A DNA stretch of 64,000 nt from positions 62,001 through 126,000 of the forward strand of contig NZ_RSAA01000016.1 in NCBI RefSeq assembly GCF_003931915.1, given 5' to 3'. The translations under genes and the position numbers were made by a program. This document shows, piece after piece, positions 18,158 through 26,895 of the stretch. Source of the DNA: Saccharopolyspora rhizosphaerae (GTDB lineage: Bacteria > Actinomycetota > Actinomycetes > Mycobacteriales > Pseudonocardiaceae). Each line of letters begins with the position of its first letter. The stretch's first letter is position 1. Under the pieces are notes generated by a model. The model was not told the DNA's origin. It worked only from the letters and a program-made list of their open reading frames with translations, and made no database searches.

Positions 18158-20142
18158 TACCCGCCTTCGGCCGCGAGGACCTCGCGGAACTCCGGCTCCG
18201 GCACCGCGGGCGAGAACAGGAAGCCCTGGTGGTGGTCGACGCCCAGGGCGTCGAGGACACCGAGCTGCTCCTGCGTCTCGACGCCCTCGGCCGTGCACGC
18301 CCGCCCCATCGCGTGCGCCATGGTCGTCACGGCCTGCGCCACGGCGCAGTCGGCCGCGTCCACCGCGATGTTGCTGACGAACCGCCGGTCGAGCTTGATG
18401 ATCTGAGCGGGCAGGTCCCGCAGCCGTGCGAGCGAGGAGTAGCCGGTGCCGAAGTCGTCGATGGCGAACCGGGCACCGCGCTCGACGAGCACCTCCATCG
18501 CCGCTCGGTGGTGCGGACGCAGGTCGACCAGGTCGGTCTCCACGAGCTCCAGCACCACCCGGTCCCACTCGATCCCGGACTCGGCCACCGCCTCCTCGAC
18601 GACCTCCACGAAGCTGTCGTCGCCGGGGACGAGTCCGGCGAGGTTGATGCTGACCGGCAACGCGCGGCCGTGCAGGAGCGGCCACCTCGCGGCCTCCCGC
18701 ATCGCGGTGCGCAGGACCCACCGGTCGAGGTCGGGGAGCATCCCGGCGCGGCGGGCGGTGGGCAAGAAGTAGCCGGGGCCGAGCAGGCCGAGGTGGGGGT
18801 GCTGCCACCGCACCAGGGCCTCCGCGCGGCGGAGCTCCCCGTCGGCGGTGACGATCGGCTGGTAGTGCAGGACCAGCTCGTCGTGGCGCAACCCCTCCCG
18901 GAGCTGCTCCTCCATCGAGAGCTGCTCGTTCGCCTCGGTGATCAGGTCGCGATCGGCCAGCACGACCTTGCCCTGACCCCGGCGCCGCGCCTCGGACACG
19001 GCCACCGCGGCGTGACGCATCAGGTCTTCGCTGCTGGAGGCGCCGTTCTGGACCTGGGCGATCCCGGTGGAGGCCGACAGGTGGACCAGGTGGCCAGCGA
19101 CGACCGTCGTCGTGCGCAGCAGCCCGGTCACCGTGGCGGTCAGGGCCTCCAGTCCCCCGACGCCCGCGACGTCCGGGCACAGCACGGTGAAGCTCATCCC
19201 GTTGGGTCCGCGCGCCACGGTGCAGCCCTCGGGCATGCCCTCCCACAGGCGGCGGGCGAGGGTGGCGCGGAGCTCGTTGCCCGCGCGGAAGCCGAGCGAG
19301 TGGTCGACGCGTTCGAGCTGGTCGGGGGCGCAGGTGAGGACCGCGACGCGGCCGTGGTCGGGGCTGGACAGCAGCCGGCCGAGCACCTCGACCGCCGCTT
19401 CCTCGTCCGGCAGGCCGGTGACCTCGTCGTAGCCGGGGCGGGTGCGGAGCACCGTCGGGTCACCGATGTCCTGGATGGTGCCGACGACCGTCACCCCCTG
19501 GTCCCGCGAGCGCGCGCTCGCCTGGGCGGCGATGGTGCGCAGCCCGCCGTCCAGGCGCACGATCCGGAACTGGTACTCCACCGGAACGGGGTCGTGCTGC
19601 TCGACCAGCGGGGCCAGCGACGTCCGCACGACCTCCCGGTCCTCCGGGAGCACCGCCTCGAGGTAGTCCTCCAGCGCGAGCACGCGACCTGCGGGGACCC
19701 CGAGCAGTTCGTGCGAGACCGCCGACAGCGTGACCAGGTCAGTGGTCGGGTCCCACTCCCAGGTGCCGATGCGGGCGACGCGCTGCACGTCCTGGAGCGA
19801 GGAGGCTTCGACCCGCGCGAGGCCCGCCAGCTCGACCGGAAGCGGGTGCGAGGTGCTGAACACCTCGCCGGAGACGTCGATCAGCGCTGTCACGCGGAAC
19901 GTCGGGTCGTCCTCGTGCGGCCAGCTCAGGTAGCGCACGGTGGCAGCACCGGGTCCGCGCAAGCTCAGCGCAGGCCCCTGCCGCACCGCCAACTCGGCGA
20001 ACGTCCGGCCCACCAGGGCCGATGCGTGCTGGTCGAACAGCTCCGCGGCCTGCTCGGTCAGGCCGACGATGCGTCCGTCCGCGTCGGTCAGCACCGCCGG
20101 AGCTTCCGGCAGCGGCAGCGACAGCTCGATGCGCTCGCTCAT
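18139..20142 (-). CDS. PAS-GGDEF-EAL domain protein, probable c-di-GMP phosphodiesterase
   Basis: About 667 aa. Order: a PAS-like domain (about 10-110, VLTDADGRIVGLTEQAAELFDQ), a second PAS (about 130-235, RIGTWEWDPTTDLVTL), a GGDEF domain (about 240-395), and an EAL domain (about 415-660). The GGDEF signature is degraded to GPNGMSF, so cyclase activity is unlikely. The EAL domain keeps its catalytic set: Glu in AEALVRW, Asn in SINLAG, Glu in LELVETD, DDFGTGYSS, Lys in IIKLD and Glu in TAEGVET. It should therefore hydrolyse c-di-GMP, perhaps tuned by PAS signals. No membrane segment is seen, so it is cytosolic. An alternative start lies 24 bp upstream. Confidence 0.9.
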   Translation of the reverse strand: MSERIELSLPLPEAPAVLTDADGRIVGLTEQAAELFDQHASALVGRTFAELAVRQGPALSLRGPGAATVRYLSWPHEDDPTFRVTALIDVSGEVFSTSHPLPVELAGLARVEASSLQDVQRVARIGTWEWDPTTDLVTLSAVSHELLGVPAGRVLALEDYLEAVLPEDREVVRTSLAPLVEQHDPVPVEYQFRIVRLDGGLRTIAAQASARSRDQGVTVVGTIQDIGDPTVLRTRPGYDEVTGLPDEEAAVEVLGRLLSSPDHGRVAVLTCAPDQLERVDHSLGFRAGNELRATLARRLWEGMPEGCTVARGPNGMSFTVLCPDVAGVGGLEALTATVTGLLRTTTVVAGHLVHLSASTGIAQVQNGASSSEDLMRHAAVAVSEARRRGQGKVVLADRDLITEANEQLSMEEQLREGLRHDELVLHYQPIVTADGELRRAEALVRWQHPHLGLLGPGYFLPTARRAGMLPDLDRWVLRTAMREAARWPLLHGRALPVSINLAGLVPGDDSFVEVVEEAVAESGIEWDRVVLELVETDLVDLRPHHRAAMEVLVERGARFAIDDFGTGYSSLARLRDLPAQIIKLDRRFVSNIAVDAADCAVAQAVTTMAHAMGRACTAEGVETQEQLGVLDALGVDHHQGFLFSPAVPEPEFREVLAAEGGYRPVQA

Positions 20143-20434
20143 GTCTCCGGCGGTCTGCTCCTCCATGGGGTTCAAACTGCAAAGCCACGTGCGTGGAGTC
20201 AAGAGCTTCCCGTTCCTCGCTTCCGAGCGTTCCCATCGCGTGACCTGGGAAGAACGGGGCCCAGCCTAGTGGCGGAAGCCCGCCCACGCCGTCTCCTCCG
20301 GCTCCGGCGCAGGCGGTTGATCAGGCAGAACGCCGTCGCTCCGGGGTGCTCGCGGACCGGGTCGGGAGCGTGTGGTCGACTGCCCCGCCCCCGCCTGCCC
20401 AGGACTGGTGACGCCGAACTGAGATCGGAAGCAG

Positions 20435-20470
20435 AAGAGCCGGTCCCCGTGACCACGGGGACCGGCTCTT
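20435..20470 (-). terminator. Strong hairpin terminator after tRNA-Ser(CGA)
   Basis: A perfect 16-bp stem (20435-20450 with 20455-20470) and a four-base loop, five bases beyond the 3' end of the minus-strand tRNA. The stem ends with TCTT and is followed by CTGCTTCC, a weak U-tract. Confidence 0.88.
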
Positions 20471-20475
20471 GCGAG

Positions 20476-20561
20476 CGGTAGCGGTGGGATTCGAACCCAC
20501 GGAGGCTGTTAACCTCACGCGCTTTCGAGGCGCGCTCCTTAGGCCGCTCGGACACGCTACC
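20476..20561 (-). tRNA. tRNA-Ser (anticodon CGA)
   Basis: An 86-nt class II tRNA with acceptor stem GGTAGCG/CGCTACC, anticodon loop CTCGAAA (CGA), a long variable arm and T-loop TTCGAAT. No encoded CCA. It reads UCG serine codons. Confidence 0.97.
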
Positions 20562-20733
20562 GCCGACAAGGCTACCGGCCGCCTGCTCGATCCCCACAAG
20601 GGGGTCCGCGCCGGGACCCCGGTCCGCACGACCGCCCGCGTCTTCCCAGGTCATTCGGAGAACGCACCGGGCGGCCCGCCCGCGAGCGGGACCCGCTGCG
20701 GCAACCACCCCCGGATCGCCCACTAGAGAGACG

Positions 20734-21219
20734 TCAGCCACACCCCGGGCGCTGGGTGGCGAAGAAGGACTCCAGCAGGGCCGCGGACTCCGCGGCCAGG
20801 ACACCGCCGACGACCTCCGGGCGGTGGTTGAGGCGGTTGTCGCGGACGACGTCCCACAGGGAGCCGACGGCTCCGGTGCGTGGTTCCCAGACGCCGAAGA
20901 CGACCCGCGCCACGCGGGCGAGCACCAGCGCTCCGGCGCACATCGTGCACGGTTCGACCGTGACCGCGAGCGTGCAGCCCTCCAGGCGCCACCCGTCGCC
21001 GTGCGCCCGGGCCGCCGCGCGCAGGGCGAGCACCTCGGCGTGCGCGGTCGGGTCGCCGTGCGCTTCGCGCCGGTTGCAGGCTTCGGCGAGAACCCGGCCC
21101 TCGGCATCGGCGACGACGGCTCCGATGGGCACATCCCCTGTGGACGGTGCGTCGGCGGCCACCCGCAACGCGGCCCGCACCAGCTCGACGTCGCCGGCGC
21201 GGGCCTCGGTGGTGTTCAC
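20734..21219 (-). CDS. tadA: tRNA-specific adenosine deaminase (A34 to inosine)
   Basis: 161 aa. Cytidine-deaminase-fold zinc enzyme that converts A34 of tRNA-Arg(ACG) to inosine; that substrate tRNA is encoded in this same window at 28736-28808. Zinc and catalytic residues are visible: His60 and Glu62 in HAEV, Cys91 and Cys94 in PCTMC. The GTG start overlaps the stop of the upstream gene (GTGA), so the two are coupled. This pairing is common in actinobacteria. Confidence 0.95.
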   Translation of the reverse strand: MNTTEARAGDVELVRAALRVAADAPSTGDVPIGAVVADAEGRVLAEACNRREAHGDPTAHAEVLALRAAARAHGDGWRLEGCTLAVTVEPCTMCAGALVLARVARVVFGVWEPRTGAVGSLWDVVRDNRLNHRPEVVGGVLAAESAALLESFFATQRPGCG

Positions 21220-21704
21220 CGGTACATCTTCTCCAACAGCTTCGAGAAGTCGTCACCGAACCCGCAGCGCTGGGCGATCATCTCCAGCTGCTCGTCCGGG
21301 TAGAGGTCGACCTCCTCGATGATGACGAGCAGTTCTCCCTCCGGGAGCCCCAAGTCGGAGAGGATGGCGAGGTTGCCCTCCGGCCAGACCTCCTCGTCGT
21401 CCTCATCGGGAGGGTCGATGCGGAGCAGGTCGAGCACGTCGGCCGCGATGTCGTAGTCGAGCGCCGCGGCGGCGTCGGACAGCAGCAGGTCCACCCCACC
21501 CGGGACAGGCCTGATCAGGACGAAGAACTCGTCGTCCACATTGCACATTCCGAACACCGCGCCGGTGGAACGCAGCTCGCGCAACGCCGTGATCGAGGCG
21601 TCCAGGCCGGTCAGCACCGAGTTGTCCATCGCGCTGCACCGCCACCGCCCGTCTTCGCGCACCACGGCGACGGCGAAGCCTGCGACCGGCTCCTGCACCG
21701 TCAT
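21216..21704 (-). CDS. tRNA adenosine deaminase-associated protein
   Basis: About 162 aa and acidic. It starts MTVQEPVAGFAVAVVREDGRW and contains DDEFFVLIRPVPGGVDLLLSDAAAALDYDIAADVLDLL, then an acidic linker (DPPDEDDEEVWPEG) and a C-terminal helical region ending SKLLEKMYR. This matches the actinobacterial family always encoded next to tadA. The molecular role is unknown; a link to tRNA editing is inferred from conserved position and coupling. An in-frame extension upstream is possible, but the ATG at 21704 gives the family-like N-terminus. Confidence 0.88.
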   Translation of the reverse strand: MTVQEPVAGFAVAVVREDGRWRCSAMDNSVLTGLDASITALRELRSTGAVFGMCNVDDEFFVLIRPVPGGVDLLLSDAAAALDYDIAADVLDLLRIDPPDEDDEEVWPEGNLAILSDLGLPEGELLVIIEEVDLYPDEQLEMIAQRCGFGDDFSKLLEKMYR

Positions 21705-21826
21705 GAAGACACCGTAAAGCGTACGAAGGCCACCCGAAAGCACTATTGCGGTTGTCGTAACCATCAGGGGACGGATTGCGCTCAACCGGGTGCGTGCGGA
21801 ACGGCTTCGTCGGGCAGGATGGACGG

Positions 21827-22798
21827 ATGCGTGCCGTGTGCGTGATCGGGTTGGGACTCATCGGTGGATCCGTGCTGCGCGCCGCCTCCGCGGCCGGGCG
21901 CCCCGCGTGGGGCGCCACCGCTTCGGAAGCGGACGCCACCGCAGCGCGCGAGGCGGGCTTCGAGGCGCTCGAAACCGACGCCGCCTTGCGACGGGCCAAG
22001 CAGGAGGACGCGTTGGTGGTGATCGCGGTACCGCTGCCGGCGGTCCGCGAGGTGCTGCGCCGGATCGCCGACGTCCACCCGGGAGCCTGGCTGACCGACG
22101 TCGTCAGCGTGAAGGACCCGGTCGACTTCGAGGTCCGCAAGCTCACCCCGCGCGTTCGCTACGCCGGAGGTCACCCGATGGCGGGAACTTCGGCGTCGGG
22201 TTTCGCAGCCGCGTCGGCCGATCTGTTCCGCGGCGCGGCCTGGGCGGTGACGATCGAGGAGGCCACGACGATCGAGGCCTGGCGCGAAGCGGCCGAGCTG
22301 GCGCTGGACTGCGGCGCCCACGTGGTGCCGACCGGCGCGGCGGCGCACGACGACACGGTGGCCCGGGTCTCGCACCTGCCGCACCTGTTCGCCGCGATCC
22401 TCGCCGCGGTCGGCGCCGACGGCGGTCCGCTCGCGCTGTCGCTGGCGGCGGGCTCGTTCCGGGACGGAACCCGGGTCGCGGGAAGCGATCCCGAGTTGGT
22501 GCGCGCCATGACCGAGGGCAACAAGCCCGCCCTGCTCGACGCGGTCGACGACGCCTTGGGCCGCTTGGGCGCCGCGCGCGGCTCCCTCGCCTCCACCGGC
22601 GGACTGAAGTCCACATTGGACGCGGGCTACGAAGCCCGGAGGCGGCTCGACGCCCTCGCCGGCGGGGAAGGCACCACGACCGCGTCGGTCCGCCTCCGCC
22701 CCGAAGCCCTCGCCCGCCTCCGCGACCTCGGCGAGCTCGGCGGCCGGGTCACCGCGATCGCGGAGGACCACGCGACGACCGAAGTCCCCGTCGGCTGA
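21827..22798 (+). CDS. tyrA: Prephenate dehydrogenase
   Basis: 323 aa. The NAD(P)-binding N-terminus is visible (VCVIGLGLIGGSVLRAA), followed by the prephenate dehydrogenase region with LTDVVSVKDPVDFEV, AGGHPMAGTSASGF, and the helical domain with RVSHLPHLFAAILA. It oxidatively decarboxylates prephenate (or arogenate) on the way to tyrosine. The start ATG at 21827 directly precedes the Rossmann strand, as in homologues. It is divergent from the tadA pair. The aminotransferase at 31978 could serve the same pathway. Confidence 0.93.
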   Translation: MRAVCVIGLGLIGGSVLRAASAAGRPAWGATASEADATAAREAGFEALETDAALRRAKQEDALVVIAVPLPAVREVLRRIADVHPGAWLTDVVSVKDPVDFEVRKLTPRVRYAGGHPMAGTSASGFAAASADLFRGAAWAVTIEEATTIEAWREAAELALDCGAHVVPTGAAAHDDTVARVSHLPHLFAAILAAVGADGGPLALSLAAGSFRDGTRVAGSDPELVRAMTEGNKPALLDAVDDALGRLGAARGSLASTGGLKSTLDAGYEARRRLDALAGGEGTTTASVRLRPEALARLRDLGELGGRVTAIAEDHATTEVPVG

Positions 22799-22824
22799 CG
22801 CGGAGGGCGGTCGCGGGCAGAAGA

Positions 22825-22855
22825 AGAGGTCGCCCTGTGCGTGGGGGCGACCTCT
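22825..22855. terminator. Bidirectional terminator between tyrA and the small antitoxin-like gene
   Basis: A perfect 11-bp stem (22825-22835 with 22845-22855) and a nine-base loop lie 26 bp after the tyrA stop. The convergent minus-strand gene ends 87 bp further right, so the hairpin can serve both. Confidence 0.8.
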
Positions 22856-22942
22856 CCTATGGTGCGCTGCGACCACTGGTCGGGACGACTTCCGCCTGGT
22901 CCCGCCGCCAGCCTCGGCCGGAGCGCTGTGGTCTTGAGTTGT

Positions 22943-23143
22943 CTACTGGCCGGGCGGCGGCGGGGGCTGCTCCTCGTCTCCTCCGACGTAGTCCTTGCCC
23001 TTCTCCACGGCCTGGTCGACCTGCTCGTCGTGGCCGTACTTCTCCTTGGCCTTGTCGCCGGCCTTGTCCATGCCCTGCTCGACCTTGTCGCCGTGCTCTT
23101 CGCTGAGGCCCTGCAGCTTGTCCTTGAAGTCTCCGAAGCCCAT
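22943..23143 (-). CDS. Small Lys/Asp-rich protein of the MT0933-like antitoxin family
   Basis: 66 aa, starting MGFGDFKDKLQGLSEEHGDK and continuing with helical repeats of the KAGDKAKEKYG type, ending in an acidic-then-poly-Pro tail (GGDEEQPPPPPGQ). This is the pattern of the small actinobacterial family annotated from M. tuberculosis MT0933 (Rv0909) as an antitoxin. It has an AAGGAG site seven bases before the ATG. No toxin gene lies beside it, so an antitoxin role is doubtful; it may be a stress-related hydrophilic protein. Confidence 0.75.
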   Translation of the reverse strand: MGFGDFKDKLQGLSEEHGDKVEQGMDKAGDKAKEKYGHDEQVDQAVEKGKDYVGGDEEQPPPPPGQ

Positions 23144-23386
23144 GGTGCTCCTTCCCCGGCTCGTGTGAAAGCCTTCGCCGCTGCTCCCGGCGAAGCTAAG
23201 CCCGATCGCGGGTTCCTGCTCGTCGCAACACCCCTTCCGGGCGCACGCCTAACCCGGACGAGTGGCCTCCCCGTACGCGCACGGCGACCGGTCACCGGAC
23301 GATCGACCACCTCTTCGACGCTCCGATCGAGGTGCTGCTGCAGGCCCCGCTGACGACCGCGCCACGTCGGTCAATAGCCTGCGCAC

Positions 23387-23857
23387 ATGACCAGCACGAC
23401 GGAGGCGTTCACCGAGCGGTTGCGCGACCTCGGCGCCCAGGGCGAGGTCGTCGAGTTCGTCAGCGAAGTGCCCACGGCGGCGGCCGCCGCCGCGGAGCTG
23501 AGCTGCGAGGTCGGCGCGATCGCCAACAGCCTGGTGTTCACCGCCGACGGAGACCCGCTGCTGGTGATCGCCAGCGGCGCGCACCGGGTGGACACCCGAG
23601 GGCTGGAACGCGCGCTGGGAGTCCGCAAGATCCGGCGGGCCAGCCCGGAGTTCGTCGAGGAGGCCACCGGGCAGCCGGTCGGCGGGGTCGGGCCGGTGGG
23701 CCACCCGCGGCCGATCCGGACCGTGGTGGACCGGGCGCTGGCCGCGCATCCCACGGTCTGGGCGGGCGCGGGCAGCAAGCACGCGATGTTCCCGACGAGC
23801 TTCGACGAGCTCCTGCGGATCACCGGCGGGGTGGCCGCCGAGGTCGCCCGAACCTGA
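23387..23857 (+). CDS. YbaK/EbsC family aminoacyl-tRNA deacylase
   Basis: 156 aa, a single YbaK/prolyl-tRNA-synthetase editing domain. Visible features: VSEVPTAAAAAAELSCEVGAIANSLVF at the N-terminal half, LVIASGAHRVDTRGLERALG, and the C-terminal GGVGPVGHPRPIRTVVDRAL with the GxxPxG-like loop. Such proteins hydrolyse mischarged tRNAs (for example Cys- or Ala-tRNA-Pro). The exact tRNA is not predictable. It stands alone, with no obvious operon partner. Confidence 0.88.
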   Translation: MTSTTEAFTERLRDLGAQGEVVEFVSEVPTAAAAAAELSCEVGAIANSLVFTADGDPLLVIASGAHRVDTRGLERALGVRKIRRASPEFVEEATGQPVGGVGPVGHPRPIRTVVDRALAAHPTVWAGAGSKHAMFPTSFDELLRITGGVAAEVART

Positions 23858-24167
23858 ACGCCACCGTCCGGGGACACGTCCACACCTGGTACGAACCGCG
23901 CACAACCCTTCCAGCGGCACTCCAGCCGCAAACCACCCTTTCGGACCCCCCGTCGACACACCAGGTGACAGCGCGGGAAAAACCCGCGGATGGCGCCGGA
24001 ATGCGTTGCGGAAAGCGCGGCTTCGGACGGGCGAACACTTTCCGGTGAAGCCCCCTGCGGAAGATCTGCGGCATGGCGCAGAGGACGGTACACATTGGTT
24101 TGCCCGATTTCGGGTCAGCCTGATCCAGAAATCTCACCGGGTAAGCAGAATTGGAAGGAAGGCACTT
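23858..24167 (+). promoter_or_regulatory. Relatively AT-rich leader/promoter region of the secreted peptide gene
   Basis: 310 bp between the YbaK gene and the peptide gene. The last 130 bp are clearly less GC-rich than the surroundings, as expected for a promoter and 5' leader. A GGAAAG/CTTTCC dyad spans about 24011-24044. Sequence-only promoter elements could not be fixed. An open frame of over 50 codons in front of the peptide start is not protein-like. Confidence 0.4.
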
Positions 24168-24371
24168 ATGCGTTCGCTGATTCGCCCCATCGTCGTCGGC
24201 GCTTTCATCCTGCCCCTCGCCGTCGCCGGTGCCGGGATGGCATCCGCCGGAGAGACGATGACGCCGCGGGGTGGCGGCTCCTGCCACCACTTCGCGTGCA
24301 ACTGGTGGGACGTCGACACCACCGTGACGGAGACCGAGACTTCCATCATCAACGCGGGCATCCTGGGCTGA
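24168..24371 (+). CDS. Secreted 67-aa peptide of unknown function
   Basis: The ATG is preceded by GGAAGGAAGG at suitable spacing. The N-terminus MRSLIRPIVVGAFILPLAV, ending AGMASAG, is a clear Sec signal peptide. The mature part would be about 39-40 residues: ETMTPRGGGSCHHFACNWW, then DVDTTVTETETSIINAGILG. It holds two Cys five residues apart with two His between them (SCHHFAC), which could form a disulfide or bind metal, then two Trp and a beta-prone hydroxyl-rich tail. It has its own leader and a very strong terminator, so it is a monocistronic unit. No family recognised. Confidence 0.7.
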   Translation: MRSLIRPIVVGAFILPLAVAGAGMASAGETMTPRGGGSCHHFACNWWDVDTTVTETETSIINAGILG

Positions 24372-24383
24372 CCCATCCCGTGC

Positions 24384-24417
24384 TGAGGCCCCGCCGGCCA
24401 CACCCGGCGGGGCCTCA
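24384..24417. terminator. Strong bidirectional terminator
   Basis: A perfect 14-bp stem (24384-24397 with 24404-24417) and a six-base loop lie 12 bp after the secreted-peptide stop and touch the stop codon of the convergent AraC-type gene. Confidence 0.9.
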
Positions 24418-24418
24418 C

Positions 24419-25396
24419 CTACGCGTCGGGACCGGGCGCACCGCGGAACGTCGCGCGGTACGCACTGGGAGAGACGCCCAATTCGCACTGCAGGTGCTGG
24501 CGCAGAGACGCCGCCGTTCCGAATCCGGAATCGCTCGCAATTCTTTCGACCGGTAGGTCCGTTTCCTCCAACAACTGCCGCGCCCGCTCCACGCGCTGCC
24601 GGGTGAGCCATTGCAGCGGCGAAAGACCGACCTCGTCGCGGAACCTCCTCGTGAACGTGCGCACGCTGAGCGAGTCGCACGCGGCGAGTTCCCGCAGCGT
24701 GAGCGGCCGGTCGAGGTTCTCCAGCGCCCACGCGCGCGCCCCGGAGGTCGTCGACACCTGCGGTTCCGGGACCGGCCGGCGGATGTACTGCGCTTGCCCG
24801 CCCTCCCGGTGGGGCGGCACGACCGTGGTGCGCGCGACCTCGTTGGCCACCGCCGCACCGTGGTCGCGGCGGATCAGGTGCAGGCACAGATCGATGCCCG
24901 AGGCTTCACCCGCCGAGGTCAGCACGTCGCCGTCGTCGGTGTAGAGCACGTCCAGCACCAACCTGACCTGGGGGAACAGGCGCCGGAAGTGGTCGCAGGA
25001 CTTCCAGTGCGTGGTCACTTCCTTGCCGTTGAGCAGCCCGGCGGCGGCCAGCACGAAGGAACCCGTGCAGATCGACGCGATGCGGGCGCCGTCCGGGATC
25101 CGGGCGAGCGCGGCGGCCAGGCCGGCCGGCAGACGTCCCTCGGTCTCGGTCTCGTCCGGCTCGTGACTGGCGGGCAGGACCACGGTGCCCGCCTCGTCGA
25201 GCGCTTCCGGCCCGTGCTCGACGTGGATCGGGAAGTCCGCGTCGGTGCGGATCACCCCCGGCACGACTGCGCAGGTCACGACCTCGTAGAGGCGCTCGCC
25301 GGACGTGGACCGGGCGCTGCCGAACAGCTGGTGCACCAGGCCGAGCTCCATCGGCATCACGCCGTCGCGCACCAGCACTGCCACCCGAGCCGTCAT
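24419..25396 (-). CDS. GlxA/FtrA-type AraC family regulator with DJ-1/PfpI domain
   Basis: 325 aa. The N-terminal half is a class I glutamine-amidotransferase-like (DJ-1/PfpI) domain (MTARVAVLVRDGVMPMELG, then IASICTGSFVLAAAGLLNG with the Cys of the nucleophile-elbow region). The C-terminal AraC-type double helix-turn-helix lies around residues 215-315 (LTLRELAACDSLSVRTFTRRF, then SDSGFGTAASLRQH). Such proteins are usually activators of catabolic or stress genes. The start at 25396 gives the standard N-terminus. It is divergent from the disrupted MFS gene, which may have been its target. Confidence 0.9.
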   Translation of the reverse strand: MTARVAVLVRDGVMPMELGLVHQLFGSARSTSGERLYEVVTCAVVPGVIRTDADFPIHVEHGPEALDEAGTVVLPASHEPDETETEGRLPAGLAAALARIPDGARIASICTGSFVLAAAGLLNGKEVTTHWKSCDHFRRLFPQVRLVLDVLYTDDGDVLTSAGEASGIDLCLHLIRRDHGAAVANEVARTTVVPPHREGGQAQYIRRPVPEPQVSTTSGARAWALENLDRPLTLRELAACDSLSVRTFTRRFRDEVGLSPLQWLTRQRVERARQLLEETDLPVERIASDSGFGTAASLRQHLQCELGVSPSAYRATFRGAPGPDA

Positions 25397-25466
25397 GGCC
25401 CGATCCTTGCACAGGTTGGCCATCGGGTCACTCGTCGCGCGAAACACGGTGACGCAAGGTCGACCC

Positions 25467-26800
25467 GTGCCCGTTCATCGAACCTGGTGGGTCGCCGCGG
25501 TGGCGGCCCTGGTGATCATCGCCGCCGGCGCCTGCGCCACGACCGCGGGACTGCTGGTGACTCCGCTGCACCACGAGTTCGGTTGGCCGCACGGCACGAT
25601 CAGCGCGGCGGCCTCGCTGAACCTCGTGCTCTACGGCGTGACCGCGCCGTTCGGGGCTGCCGCGGTGGACCGCTTCGGCATGCGCCGGACGGTCCTCACC
25701 GCCCTGCTGCTGATCGCCACCGGCGCAGGGCTGACCACGCTGATGGCAGCGCCCTGGAGTTCGTCCTCGGTTGGGGCCTGCTGGTCGGGACCGGCTGCGG
25801 CGCACTGGCGACGACCTTCGCCGCGCTGGTGGCCGACCGCTGGTTCGCCGCCCGACGCGGCCTGGTCGCGGGCGTGCTCACCGCTGCGACCGTGTTCGGC
25901 CAGTTCGCGCTGCTGCCGGTCTTCTCGCTGCTGGTGGACGTCGACTGGCGCGCGGCCACCGGCGCGCTCGTCGCCGCCGCGCTGCTGGTCGCCCCGCTCG
26001 CGTGGGCCGTGCTGCGGGACCGTCCCGCCGACGTCGGCGTGCTCCCCTACGGCGCTGCGCACCCGGAACCGCCGCCCGCTCCGGCCCCGGTCGGCGGTGC
26101 CGTGCGCGCACTACCCCTGCGCAGCGGGTGGTTCTGGCTGCTCGCAGGCACTTTCGCGATCTGCGGCGCCTCCACCAACGGCATCATGTGGACCCACTTC
26201 ACCCCGGCCGCGCAGGAGCACGGCATGCCCACCGGGGTCGCGTCCTCGCTGCTGGCGGTCGTCGGCGTGGTCAACGTGTTCGGCACCGTCGGTTCGGGCT
26301 GGCTCACCGACCGCTTCGACCCGAGACTGCTGCTGACCTGCTACTACGCGCTGCGCGGTGTCTCGCTCGCGCTGCTGCCCGGCCTGTTCGGGCCGCGTGT
26401 GCGACCAGGCGTGCTCGCCTTCGTGGTGGTCTTCGGCCTCCTCGACGTGGCGACCGTCCCGCCGACGATCGCCCTGTGCCGCCGGCTCCACGGCGCCGAC
26501 GGACCGATCGCCTTCGGCTGGATCAGCCTCGCCCACCAGCTCGGCGCCGGGTCCCTGGCCTACCTCGGCGGCCTCACCCGCGACCTCACCGGCACCTACT
26601 CCCTCCTCTGGCCCACCACAGGCGCCCTCTGCCTCGCCGCAGCACTCCTCGCGCTCAGGATCCCCCGCAGCCCCGTGCACCCCCGGAGCAGGCCGCCCCG
26701 TGCCGGGCACATCGCCGTTCCTAGCCCGACCGGCCGGTGGACGTCGACCCGGGCCTGGCGGACCCGGCATGCAGGCGGAACCGATCACCACGACACGTGA
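25467..26800 (+). pseudogene. MFS transporter disrupted by a frameshift
   Basis: Two frames together give a normal 12-helix major facilitator protein. The first (from the GTG at 25467: VPVHRTWWVAAVAALVII, then FGMRRTVLTALLLIATGAG) runs to MAAPW at 25757. The second resumes immediately as EFVLGWGLLVGTGCGALATTF and continues through the remaining helices to the stop at 26800. One G appears to be missing in CCCTGGAGTTC (25752-25762); inserting it restores one frame. The C-terminus ends in a Pro/Arg-rich tail. Either a recent pseudogene or a sequence error. The GTG at 25449 is an alternative start. It is divergent from the AraC-type regulator. Confidence 0.85.
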
Positions 26801-26895
26801 TCGCCCCTGTTCGGGTGCTCTCGGGGGGCAGGCAGGTCAGACGGCGTCGGTGCGGGGACCTGACGGATCGCCGGGCTCGCCCGTATCGTCCAGAT

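Noticed and set aside
22943-23143. A toxin-antitoxin pair at the MT0933-like gene
   Set aside because: No toxin-like ORF lies next to it; the neighbours are tyrA and a YbaK-type deacylase.
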